DNA of 32,969 nt from the NCBI GenBank assembly GCA_035551475.1, contig DASZMX010000096.1, positions 1 to 32,969 on the forward strand. Reading direction: 5' to 3'. A program made the position numbers and the translations under genes. The stretch comes from DASZMX01 sp035551475 (lineage in GTDB: Bacteria; Verrucomicrobiota; Verrucomicrobiia; Limisphaerales; Palsa-1400). Below are positions 1 through 9,100 of this stretch, in pieces. Below the pieces are notes generated by a model. The model was not told the DNA's origin, did not search any database, and was given only the letters and a program-made list of their open reading frames with translations. Numbering within the stretch: position 1 is the stretch's first letter; the number at the start of each line of letters is the position of its first letter.

Positions 1-1
1 C

Positions 2-892
2 ACCGGCACACCCATGGCCGCTTATCGGCGTCTTACGCCTGGCAACTACCATTTTCAGGTCTGCGCGTGCAACAACGATGGAGTTTGGAATGAATCTGGC
101 GCTTCGCTGGCATTGACGGTGTTGCCATTCTTCTGGCAGACGGATTGGTTTCGCACCCTGGGCGTGGCGGCGATTCTCGGTTTGGTTTACGGGGCGTTCC
201 GCACTCGTCTGGCCCACCTGGAACACCGGCGTCAATTACAGGAATCCTTCGCCCGCCAGGTGATTGAGACCGAAGAAGCCGAACGCCGCCGCATCGCGCT
301 GGAACTGCACGATGGCGTTGGCCAGGCGCTGGTGCTGGCCAAAAACCACCTTACTTCCGCCCTCCTCGCGTGCGGAACGTCTCCCGCGCAGGAGCCGCTC
401 TCGCGGGCTTCTGCGGAGGTTTCCGAAGCCCTGGAGGAAATTCGCGCCACCGCCCGCGACCTGCGCCCGCCGGAACTGGACCGGCTCGGCTTGGCCAAAG
501 CGTTGGAAGCGATGCTTGACCGCATCGGCCATACGACCGCCACGCGATTTTCTTCGGAGCTTGAGGAAACGGCGGCGGAATGGATTCGTCCGGAAGCGGA
601 AATTCAGTTGTATCGCATTGCGCAGGAAGCTATTAATAACGTCCTCAAGCATTCCAAGGCCAGCGAAGTGATTGTTGAGTTAAAACAGGAAAGCCAGGAG
701 GTTCGACTAACCCTGCAAGACAATGGCGCGGGCTTTGACCCAGCCATGGCCGGGCTCCGCAGCGGCGCCGGGCTATCCGGCATGACGGAGCGCGCCCGGC
801 TCATTGGCGGCGCGGTGACCATCAAGGCCGCGCCTGGCAAAGGATGCCGCGTGACGGTTTCCATGCCTCTGTTGAATGAGCGTCGCAAATAA
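2..892 (+). CDS. Sensor histidine kinase, 3' part (Y_Y_Y + TM + HisKA_3 + HATPase), 5'-truncated by window
   Basis: The frame is open from base 2, so the gene begins before the window; the ATG at 14 is only an internal Met. The first ~35 residues (counted from that Met) look like the end of a Y_Y_Y domain (LTPGNYHFQVCACNNDGVWN), which in this family follows a two-component-regulator beta-propeller sensor. A membrane segment follows at about residues 37-60, then a short coiled linker and a HisKA_3 dimerisation helix with phospho-acceptor His99 in ELHDGVGQ. The HATPase_c domain shows an N box (NNVLKHSKA), DNGAGFD and GLSGMTERARLIGG. It should autophosphorylate in response to an extracytoplasmic signal and pass phosphate to the regulator encoded next, whose ATG lies inside the last 17 bases of this gene. 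The ligand is unknown; many relatives sense polysaccharide products. Confidence 0.93.
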   Translation, partial: TGTPMAAYRRLTPGNYHFQVCACNNDGVWNESGASLALTVLPFFWQTDWFRTLGVAAILGLVYGAFRTRLAHLEHRRQLQESFARQVIETEEAERRRIALELHDGVGQALVLAKNHLTSALLACGTSPAQEPLSRASAEVSEALEEIRATARDLRPPELDRLGLAKALEAMLDRIGHTTATRFSSELEETAAEWIRPEAEIQLYRIAQEAINNVLKHSKASEVIVELKQESQEVRLTLQDNGAGFDPAMAGLRSGAGLSGMTERARLIGGAVTIKAAPGKGCRVTVSMPLLNERRK

Positions 893-1535
893 AATTGAAG
901 TTTTCATCGTCGATGATCACCCGATCTTCCGACATGGTCTGCGCCAGGTGCTCGAAGCCGATCCGCGGGTGGTGGTGGTGGGCGATGCGGCGGACGGCGA
1001 GGCGGCGCTTGCCCAGATCAAAACTGCGCAACCTCAAGTGGCCGTGGTGGACTTGACGCTACCCGGCATGGACGGCCTGGCCTTGACTGCGGCCTTGCAG
1101 AAATTGCGCCCGGCGATTCCGGTGATTGTTCTTACAATGCACAAGGACGAGCATCTTATTCGTGGCGCGCTGGATCGCGGCGCGAGGGGTTATATTCTAA
1201 AGGACAACGCCCTCCACGAAGCCCTCGGCGCAATCCTCGCCGTGGCCAAGGGGGATTTCTACATCACTCCCGCGTTGTCGCAATTCCTGGTCCAGCGCGA
1301 CCGGCGCGCCGCGGCGTTGCGCCAGAAGGCGCCGGGGTTGGACTCCTTGACGCCGATGGAGCGGCGGGTGTTGAAGCTGCTCGCCGAAAGCAAAACCAGC
1401 CGGGCGATTGGCAAAGAACTGTTCATCAGCGCCCGCACCGTCGAGACCCATCGCAACAACATGTGCGTCAAACTGGGTTTTCGCGGCAGCCACAAACTTT
1501 TGGAATTCGCCATCACGCATCGATCTGAGCTCTGA
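876..1535 (+). CDS. NarL/FixJ (LuxR-HTH) response regulator
   Basis: This is a 219-residue two-domain regulator. The receiver domain has the acidic pair D13/D14 (FIVDDHP), phospho-acceptor D59 in VVDLTLPGMDG, T87 and K109 (YILKD). The C-terminal GerE/LuxR helix-turn-helix starts at about residue 153 with LTPMERRVLKLLAESKTSR and contains the usual recognition-helix core SARTVETHRNNM. The ATG at 876 overlaps the kinase gene by 17 bases, so the two are probably translationally coupled partners. The next gene downstream on the same strand opens a large exported-protein cluster. A group of TTACG elements lies in between, so this regulator is a natural candidate controller of that cluster (inference). 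Length is normal for the family and all key residues are present. Confidence 0.96.
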   Translation: MSVANKIEVFIVDDHPIFRHGLRQVLEADPRVVVVGDAADGEAALAQIKTAQPQVAVVDLTLPGMDGLALTAALQKLRPAIPVIVLTMHKDEHLIRGALDRGARGYILKDNALHEALGAILAVAKGDFYITPALSQFLVQRDRRAAALRQKAPGLDSLTPMERRVLKLLAESKTSRAIGKELFISARTVETHRNNMCVKLGFRGSHKLLEFAITHRSEL

Positions 1536-1550
1536 ACCGAGCGCGCCCGC

Positions 1551-1608
1551 GTAGGCTTACGCGGCGCAATTACGTGGGGCTACACAGGCCAAATTACGTA
1601 GCCTTACG
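1551..1608. promoter_or_regulatory. Cluster of TTACG elements and small palindromes, candidate regulator-binding region
   Basis: The intergenic stretch after the response regulator carries four copies of TTACG starting at 1557, 1570, 1594 and 1604. The first sits in the palindrome CGCGTA-GGCT-TACGCG. Others lie in near-identical contexts (CAATTACGTGG and AAATTACGTAG), and GGCTAC/GTAGCC forms an inverted repeat across 1579-1604. NarL/FixJ-type regulators bind paired short elements, so this could be an operator for the downstream cluster. No convincing -10/-35 pair was seen. The assignment is inference only. Confidence 0.3.
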
Positions 1609-1726
1609 GACGCCCGAAAACCCGGCGATGGCCTATGGTCTGGCGCGTGAGTCAACCACCACCAGCCCCAACCGCTGCCCGCGCCTTACGAATGGCCCGG
1701 CGTGTCTGCGGCCAATCCCGCAAACG

Positions 1727-4492
1727 ATGAAGTTTGGAACTCTTTCCTTCTGGAGAATCGGGTTCGTTCTTGGCGCCGCCACGCTTTCCGCTTCCGCGCA
1801 ATGGCTCACCCAGACGGTCACCGTCACCAACGGATGGACGGCGGCGTATTTATTTGTGGACGCTTCGAGCCAGCCCATTTTGCCGACCGCCGCGAATCTG
1901 CCGTTGAGTCCAGGCAATCCGATTGACCAGATCTGGCTTTGGCAGGTCCCTGCCAGCACGGCCCAATATGTGACCACGCCGCAATCGCCGCTGAATGCCG
2001 GAGGCCGATGGCTCTCGTGGAATATGACCAACAGCCAAAATACGCTGGCGGCGTTGGTTCCGAATTCGGCTTACTTGATCCATTCCCGCGGCCCTGGAAC
2101 TTATACCTGGTCCATACAAGGCCAGCCGGCGCCGCCGCATTATATTTGGGATTTAACCGGGCTGAATTTCATCGGCCTTTCCACTCCGCCGGTCAACCCG
2201 CCGAGTTTTGCGAGCTTCTTCGCGCCGGATCCCGCCATCGTCGATATCGCCCAAATTTATCAATATGTGGGCGGCCCGTTTTCAACGCAGCCACCGGCGT
2301 TGAATCCGTCCCCGGTGACATTCTTCAGCTCCACCCCCGTCAATCGCGGACAGGCGTTTTGGGTGGGGGCGTCGAATGTCAATAATAGCTATTTCGGGCC
2401 GTTCCAAGTGAACCTGCCTAACCCCGCCGGCCTTTTTTACGGGCCCACCGCCGGCCAATTCACGTTCCACCTGGTTAACCTCACCTCAGGAACATTGACC
2501 GTTTCAATGTCGCTGCTGCCTTCGGAGACGCCGCCCTACGGGCAGACGCCGATCGTGGGCTCGCCGCCTATGTTGCTGGAAGGCGCCTTGAATGCGACGA
2601 ACCTGACCTATGCCTACTCTCCGGTTAAAAGTTCACCGACCAGCTGGACGCTGCCGCCCTTCGGCCAGCCCGGCTCGGATATCGGCGTGGTTTTAGGCGT
2701 CAACCGCTTCGCCATGACCGGGCCCACCGGATCGTTGTACGCCGGCATTCTGCAATTCACCGACTCCCTGGGCCTGTCGCAAGTGAATGTGCCGGTGTCA
2801 GCCTCGGTGTCCGACAACGCTGGTTTGTGGGTGGGGAAAGCGAACGTCTCGCAAGTCAGCTACGATCTTAAGACCTACGCCACGGATAATAGCGGTTCCT
2901 ATGTTTCGACCCTGACCACCAACCATGTGGTCACGTTTGTCACCAATAGCGCTGCGGCTTTCAGTCCGGTCACCAACATCCTGGTTGCCACCGCTTTTCT
3001 CACGAACACCGTGGCCACCAATTACACGGTGACGAATCAAATCATCAATACGTACGCGAGCAACTCCATTTCCATCAGCAGCAACGGTTTTGTCATCTCG
3101 ACCAACTTGATGGTGAACGCCGGCTACACCACCAACACGGAGATCACCACCACGGTTACCGGCTATTATTTCACCAACAAGGGGCAGCTTCTGGTCTGGC
3201 AGACCGCCAACTCGACCAACGTGAGTGTCGTCGCCGACCCGTCGATCACCAACCAGGTGTTGGTCACCAATCAAATCGATTTGGTTCCCGCCGCCGGCGC
3301 TTTGACCGCGGTGACGAACTTCCTGTTTTATACTTACACAGCGCAGAGCTACCTCGTGACCAATGCCATTTTCTCCGCTCCCGTCACCAATTTCTCCGCC
3401 TCATCCTTTAGCATCACCAATTCCTTCATCGCGACCAATGCGGCCTACAATGGGTTGGCGACCAATCTGATCACCACGTTTTCCATGACGACCAATGATC
3501 CGGTGGTCACAAACTACGTTGCGGCGACCAACACCGTTGCCACCGGGGTTGCGACCAACTCGTTTGCCGCTCCGCCCTTGTATGTCTTCACCAATCCGCC
3601 AAGCGTGATCACGGTCAGCGTGATCACCAACACTTATTCCTTCACCAACGCTGTTTCTCTCTTTTACGCGACCAATTCTTTTGTCATCAATCAAAGCTAT
3701 CTGGTCACGGGCAACTCCACCAACCTGACCGGAACCGCAACCAACCTGGTGTTCGCCGCCACGGCCGCCCTGCCGCCCCAGTCCACTTTTTCGGTTTATA
3801 CGAATATTTCCCTCTCGTTCGCCACGAATCCGTGGGTGGTGGCGGTCACCAACGCGCTGGTGTCGTCGATCAGCAATTATGTGGTTTCCGCGCATAACAC
3901 CAATCTGGACGCCGTGGTGGCGCCTTATCCATTGCGCTTGATTGTGTTCAACGATGCCAATGGCTCTTGCTCGCTGCTGCAGCGGGTTTTCTACGGCCTG
4001 CGGCAGGACACCAACCTGGTGGTGTCCACCACGGAAAGCGCGTTGGACGCTTCCCATCTGGACGTCGCACGGCGCATCACCGCCACGCATTTGCCATGGG
4101 CGCCCACGAACGTCCCCTGGCGCTTCAGCGGCGGAGCGCTGGCGCAAGGCGGGACTTATTCCACCACCATTGTGGAGCCCTACGACGATCAGGCGTCCAA
4201 TCCCTATCTCCACACCTATCATCCGGATCACAATAACCTCGACGTGCAATCGCCGCCGCATGAATTGCCCATGGGCAGCGAATCGTACGAAATCGACCGC
4301 ACGATCACGCTTTCACTTTCCGCCAGCACGGATGATTTTATCAGCCTCACGCGCGCCAACAGCGCCCTGGCGGGATCCTACTTCGAAACCGTCTCGCTCA
4401 AAGGCCTGGCCGGCTATGCCAAGACCTATCGGGCGTCTGGAACATTTTCCCTGCAACGCCTCAGCCCCATTTCCACCCTGACCACCCATTGA
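1727..4492 (+). CDS. Secreted exoprotein with verrucomicrobial 'LWVG...YHPDH' module interrupted by a Thr-Asn-rich insert
   Basis: The frame opens with a GTG at 1574, but the extra 51 codons look non-coding and cover the TTACG cluster. The ATG at 1727 begins a good signal peptide (MKFGTLSFWRIGFVLGAATL, then SASAQ), giving 921 residues. Residues ~25-360 are a beta-rich region with features such as GGPFSTQPPA and RGQAFWVGA. From residue 365 (AGLWVGKANVSQV) a module begins that resumes at 733 (PYPLRLIVFNDANG) and continues to YDDQASNPYLHTYHPDHNN at ~819 and a final SGTFSLQRL. I recognise this pattern from other large verrucomicrobial exoproteins; its function is unknown. Between the halves, residues ~396-727 are a low-complexity segment in which Thr-Asn recurs about every ten residues. 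The stop overlaps the region just upstream of the next gene, so it is probably the first gene of an operon. Confidence 0.85.
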   Translation: MKFGTLSFWRIGFVLGAATLSASAQWLTQTVTVTNGWTAAYLFVDASSQPILPTAANLPLSPGNPIDQIWLWQVPASTAQYVTTPQSPLNAGGRWLSWNMTNSQNTLAALVPNSAYLIHSRGPGTYTWSIQGQPAPPHYIWDLTGLNFIGLSTPPVNPPSFASFFAPDPAIVDIAQIYQYVGGPFSTQPPALNPSPVTFFSSTPVNRGQAFWVGASNVNNSYFGPFQVNLPNPAGLFYGPTAGQFTFHLVNLTSGTLTVSMSLLPSETPPYGQTPIVGSPPMLLEGALNATNLTYAYSPVKSSPTSWTLPPFGQPGSDIGVVLGVNRFAMTGPTGSLYAGILQFTDSLGLSQVNVPVSASVSDNAGLWVGKANVSQVSYDLKTYATDNSGSYVSTLTTNHVVTFVTNSAAAFSPVTNILVATAFLTNTVATNYTVTNQIINTYASNSISISSNGFVISTNLMVNAGYTTNTEITTTVTGYYFTNKGQLLVWQTANSTNVSVVADPSITNQVLVTNQIDLVPAAGALTAVTNFLFYTYTAQSYLVTNAIFSAPVTNFSASSFSITNSFIATNAAYNGLATNLITTFSMTTNDPVVTNYVAATNTVATGVATNSFAAPPLYVFTNPPSVITVSVITNTYSFTNAVSLFYATNSFVINQSYLVTGNSTNLTGTATNLVFAATAALPPQSTFSVYTNISLSFATNPWVVAVTNALVSSISNYVVSAHNTNLDAVVAPYPLRLIVFNDANGSCSLLQRVFYGLRQDTNLVVSTTESALDASHLDVARRITATHLPWAPTNVPWRFSGGALAQGGTYSTTIVEPYDDQASNPYLHTYHPDHNNLDVQSPPHELPMGSESYEIDRTITLSLSASTDDFISLTRANSALAGSYFETVSLKGLAGYAKTYRASGTFSLQRLSPISTLTTH
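2912..3905 (+). repeat. Thr-Asn-rich degenerate protein-level repeat inside the exoprotein gene
   Basis: About 330 residues hold at least 32 TN dipeptides, spaced roughly every 10-11 residues and usually preceded by a hydrophobic or small residue (VTN, ATN, ITN, FTN). Short hydrophobic beta-like runs lie between them. At DNA level ACCAA(C/T) recurs, but there is no exact tandem unit, so this is a diverged repeat or composition-driven expansion. The pattern suggests a beta-solenoid or extended stalk with a TN turn per rung (inference). Confidence 0.65.
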
Positions 4493-4527
4493 TCTGCATG
4501 CTCCAACCCCGACTCAACTCCAAGTGT

Positions 4528-6123
4528 ATGAAAACGATCCTTAACCATGCGTGGCGCCATGGCCTGGCGCTGATCCTCATTGCAGCCGGCTTCTGGCCCG
4601 CCCGCAGCCATGCCCAGACCTCGCAGTATATGTCCTACCAGGGATATTTAACCGACGGCAACGGCAACGCCCTGGGCAGCACCAACACCGGGCCCAAAGC
4701 CTATGACGTGGTGTTTCGCATCTGGGATGCTCCCACCGGCGGCAACGAGGTTTTTTCCGAGCTGCAAACGGTGACGGTGGACAACGGCTATTTCAGCGTG
4801 CTGCTGGGCCAGGGCACCGCTTACTCGCTGGAGCCAACGCTGCATGTGCCGCTGGCGAACGTCTTCACCAACGTCGGCGTGTTGTCGCGTTACGTGGAGC
4901 TGACGGTTCTCGGGATTGGCGTCAATAATTTCATCACGATCCTTCCGCGTCTGCAATTGGTGGCCGCCCCCTACGCTTTTCAGGCGGCCAACGCGGTCAA
5001 TTCATTGAATGCCGTTTACATCACCGGCACGAACGCCATTGGCGCGACGAATTTTTCCACGAACGTGGGAGTCTGGACGGCCTCGGGCACGAATATTTAT
5101 CGAACCGGCGGCAATATTGGGATTAACACTTCGTCGCCCGCCTATCCTTTGGATTTTGGCTCTTCGCTCGGGGAGAAAATCAGCCTCTATTCCGGCGGGG
5201 TCAGCCACTATGGCTTCGGCATCCAGCCCAGTCTGTTTCAAATGTATAGCCAATCGGACATGGCCTTCGGCACGGGGAGCAGCTCCAGTTTTTCTGAGGC
5301 CATGCGCATCAAATCCGGCGGCGCCGTCGGCATTGGCACTTCCAACCCGGGCAGCACGCTGGATGTCAATGGCAACATCCAGATTGATTCCGCCGGTGGC
5401 GGGCATCTGATTTTCAACAATGCCAATGCCGTCCTTGATTGGAACGTCAATGGGACGCTTTTTTTCCGCAGCGATAACGTTCAGGGAAATATCAACTCCT
5501 ACAACAACGTGATGACGCTCTCGGGCAATGGCAGCCTGGCCATTAATGGCGCCAGCTCTGGCTACGTTTTCACGGATCGCACGGTCGGGTACGGCGAAAC
5601 CTGGGTGTGGTACGCCCAGAATGGAAACGCCGGGCTTTTCAACAGCGTCGGTTCAAAGAACTACCTGACGATAACCTCCGGGGGCAACTGCGGCATCGGC
5701 AATCTCAACCCCACTCAACTGCTCACGGTCGGCTCCGGCGGCGCCTATTGCAATGGCACAACCTGGGTGAACGGATCCGATGTCAAAAGCAAGCACGACA
5801 TTCGTCCGGTAAATCCGCAACAAATCCTGGAGCAGGTTTCCGCCCTGCCGATTAGCAAATGGGAATACAATGCCGAAAACCAGGGGGTTGATCACGTCGG
5901 CCCCATGGCCCAGGATTTTCATGCCGCCTTCGGGCTCAATGGCGCGGATGACAAACATATCAGCACCGTTGACGAAGGGGGCATCGCGCTGGCCGCCATC
6001 CAGGGTCTTCATCAGGAGGTGCAGGAGAAAAACGCGGAGCTCAAGGCGTTGCAAACCCAGGTGCAGGAGCTTAAATCCGCCGTCCAGGAATTGCTCAAGG
6101 CGACAGGCGGCGAACGGAAATAG
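4528..6123 (+). CDS. Secreted tail-fibre-like protein with C-terminal Peptidase_S74 intramolecular chaperone domain
   Basis: The frame can start at a TTG at 4489, overlapping the previous stop, but the ATG at 4528 begins a clear signal peptide (MKTILNHAWRHGLALILIAA ... SHAQ), giving 531 residues. The N-terminal ~130 residues have the 'YQGYLTDGNGN ... NGYFSVLLGQG' pattern common in secreted verrucomicrobial proteins. The middle holds fibre-type repeats (NIGINTSSPAYPLDF; GIGTSNPGSTLDVNG; GIGNLNPTQLLTVG). The C-terminal ~115 residues match Peptidase_S74: catalytic Ser417 and Lys422 (five residues apart in GSDVKSKHDI), HVGPMAQDFH, the DEGGIALAAIQGL segment, then a coiled coil to the end. In phage endosialidase and related fibres this domain drives trimer folding and then cleaves itself off before the Ser. 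The gene lies 24 bases before the giant exoprotein gene, and no capsid or tail genes are nearby. Confidence 0.9.
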   Translation: MKTILNHAWRHGLALILIAAGFWPARSHAQTSQYMSYQGYLTDGNGNALGSTNTGPKAYDVVFRIWDAPTGGNEVFSELQTVTVDNGYFSVLLGQGTAYSLEPTLHVPLANVFTNVGVLSRYVELTVLGIGVNNFITILPRLQLVAAPYAFQAANAVNSLNAVYITGTNAIGATNFSTNVGVWTASGTNIYRTGGNIGINTSSPAYPLDFGSSLGEKISLYSGGVSHYGFGIQPSLFQMYSQSDMAFGTGSSSSFSEAMRIKSGGAVGIGTSNPGSTLDVNGNIQIDSAGGGHLIFNNANAVLDWNVNGTLFFRSDNVQGNINSYNNVMTLSGNGSLAINGASSGYVFTDRTVGYGETWVWYAQNGNAGLFNSVGSKNYLTITSGGNCGIGNLNPTQLLTVGSGGAYCNGTTWVNGSDVKSKHDIRPVNPQQILEQVSALPISKWEYNAENQGVDHVGPMAQDFHAAFGLNGADDKHISTVDEGGIALAAIQGLHQEVQEKNAELKALQTQVQELKSAVQELLKATGGERK

Positions 6124-6147
6124 GGAAGCGCTTACTGACGTTCCGCC

Positions 6148-9100
6148 ATGAAATCGCTTCGACGCATTTTGCCGGCTCTGGGGTTGCTGTTCAGCCTGCC
6201 GCTCTTGGGCCAGCCGATTACGGTCGTCCAATTCAGCCAAACCGCCGCTACGCTCAACCTGCAATCGCAGCGCGGTCAGCCGATTTCGACCTCGGCCAAC
6301 GCCAGCATCGGCTCCGATGGCGCCGCGCCGGGCATCGATTCTTCCACGGGCGGAACCGCCAATCTGACTCTCCGTCAATTTGCCGGACTGCTTTCGTTCG
6401 GCGGCGTCACCGCGGCCTCCAACAATCTTGCTCTGCAAACCACCAATCCCTACCTGCAAGGGACCAATGGCTTCTCCGCGGTCGTGGCGCAGAATATGCA
6501 ATTGCCCATGGGGGCGGATGCCAGCGGGGTGCAGTTTATCATGCGCCGCGGGCAAGTCGGCGCTCCCTATATCAGCCAGCCCATCAGCTTTTACTTTGGG
6601 AGCGTGATTCCAGCGCCAGCGACGGATGTTCATGGCACACCCCTTACCAACAGCGCGGCCTACTGGCTGACCAAGCCCGCGAATTACAACAGCTATACCA
6701 ATGGCAGCGCCAACGCCTATTTCTACTACAGCCCCAATGCCGGCGCCGTCTTCGCCACTCAGCCCGGCCAGATTAGCGTCACCTGGGTGACCTTCGCGCG
6801 TTACACGGGAACCAACATACCTTCCTATACCAATCGGCTGGCGACGGCCGGCATTCCGAATTATGTGACCAACAGCGATAACTCTGTTTCTTTGCTTTAT
6901 ACTCAGAACTATCTGGTTTCGCCGAGCCCGGCCAAGGCGCCGCAAACCATTTATTGGACAGAAGACAGCTTCGCCAACACCGGGCATCCGGTGGTGGTTC
7001 CGTCCGGACAAATCACCGCCTTGAACGTGATTTACAACAGCCAGATTCCGCCCTCGGTCACGACCCCTTATTCCTCCACCATTCCCGGAGTCACCAACCT
7101 GAACACGCTGTGGTACGATTCGCAGCACGGCCTGATCCGGGCCTTTAATAAGACCGGGCGTGTCTTCGTGGAAATGGTCGGCCAGCCGACAGCCAATGGC
7201 AATTATCAATTCCTCGGCGATGAAATTGTGGATGTCCAGCAGGCCCCCATCCCCGCGATCATCACGAATTACCTCGGCAACTTCCTGACGCCGTATCAAG
7301 ACCCAGGCCAGGGCGCCAACCTGATCCCGTCTCCCATCAATAATCTGGGCAAGCAATTTTACTACTTCGACGGCGTCAACTATTACGCCGACCAGGCCAC
7401 CGCGAACGTCACGGATTTGCAGCTCTACTGGCTGACCACGGGAGTTGCGGGGCTGCAATGGCCCTATGTCTTCGATGATTGCGCCTTGGTTTGGCCGAAT
7501 GATCCTGCGCAATACAGCTTCTACTTGCGTCCCAATGCCGCCAGCAAGGCGCAAGCGGCGCTCACCGCCGTCCAATTGGACCAGGGCGAGGATCCGAGCA
7601 TCGATTATCAGGATGCGCTGGACCAACCGCGCGCGTTTTTAACCGGCAATTCCACGTTCTACACCTGGCTTAATGCGAGCTATCCCGCCCAGCGCGTCTT
7701 GCTGCGTTTCAATGCCAACGGGCAAGTGCGGTTCGAGCGCGTCTTCTCCTGCCTCGCCCAGGGATTGCAGAACAATGTCATTTTCAACCAATCCGTCATG
7801 ACGAATCTGAGCGCCTGGAATGCCGGCAGCTCGACGCTGACGAATTATGCGAGCAGCTACAATCCGCCCCACGTTTATAACTCCACCGTCAATGTCGGCG
7901 ATCAAATCATTGCCCCGCCGGGAGAGTATGCCAGCAACGCGGCGGGTGATTACTGGGCGGGTTACATCAACACCAACGTCAATGCGACTTTCGTCAATAC
8001 GAACATCGGCGCCTCCTATCATCCGGGCGCCTACGTCGATCCATTCGCCAATGGTTTTGCCGCCGCCAATCAGGGCGCGATTATTCCCGTCAACTCCATT
8101 CCGGGGCACAATCAACTGGAGGTTTGGTGGTTCCGGCCCAACGACGCCGACAACGCCGCCGGATTTCAAACAGTTTATTGGCCCGCGGTCGTGGGCGATT
8201 ACACCATTCAGTGGCCGTCCGCGGCGCCCACCATCGTCCTGGCGGGCAATGCCGGCAGCGGCCCGCTGGACAGCCAGCGCGCCACGGGCAGCATTTATTT
8301 CCAGAACGATCCCACGCAGCCGGGCTATAATCCGAATGAGGAGCACGCCATCATGCTGGGCGGCCAGGCTTATGCGTTGCGCGACGATTTAAATATCACC
8401 AATGCCACCAACAATAGCCTCCCGTGGGGCGGTTATTCTTCCGCGCCCTTTGTCTTGCTCAATTATACCGGGTCGGACGGACGCCCGGCGATGAGCGTCT
8501 TTCAAGTGGAGCGCGAAAATCCGGCCGCCGGGGTCTATTTCGATTATGTCGTCACGGCTGGGACTCAGCTGCAGCCGCCCATGCCGCTGCCGTTATTGGA
8601 GCCGCCCGTGGCCAACGGAACCAATTACGATGTCGAACCGTCCAGCGCCTCCGGCGATGTGCCGGCGGGGTGGAACGCCAACGTGGATCCCCATGGCCCT
8701 TACGCGCTTTATTCCGCGTTTACGTTTCAAGATCGCAAGAACAACTTCTGGGTGTATCGCGGCCTCCATGCCGGCCTGCCGCCGCTGCAAGCCGGAAGTT
8801 ATAATCCCACCAATAACACTTTCGATCCGTTGCCGGATGCGACCGCTGTGGTCGGCGATTCAAGTTTCAATTACTTCATCCACGTCTCACGGCAGCTTGA
8901 TTCTTTAACTGTCGGCATGGCCGATCTGCCGCCGGGCCTTTCCTACGTGGAAGACACCACCAACGGCTTGAGCATCACGGGCACGCCCACGGAAAACGGA
9001 TCCTATCCCGTTACCATCACCCTGACCGACACCGCCGACGGCAGTGAAGTCACGTTGCCGTTGCAGATCGACGTGGTGGATTCGGGCGCCGTGTCCGCGC

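Noticed and set aside
4489..6123. Prophage tail-fibre region
   Set aside because: Only the S74 domain is phage-like; a signal peptide is present and no capsid, tail, integrase or terminase large-subunit genes are found.
5653..7626. Long minus-strand open frame (657 codons) opposite the S74 and giant genes
   Set aside because: It is low-complexity, Arg/Gly/Ile-rich translation typical of the antisense of GC-rich genes. The plus-strand frames here have signal peptides and recognisable domains.
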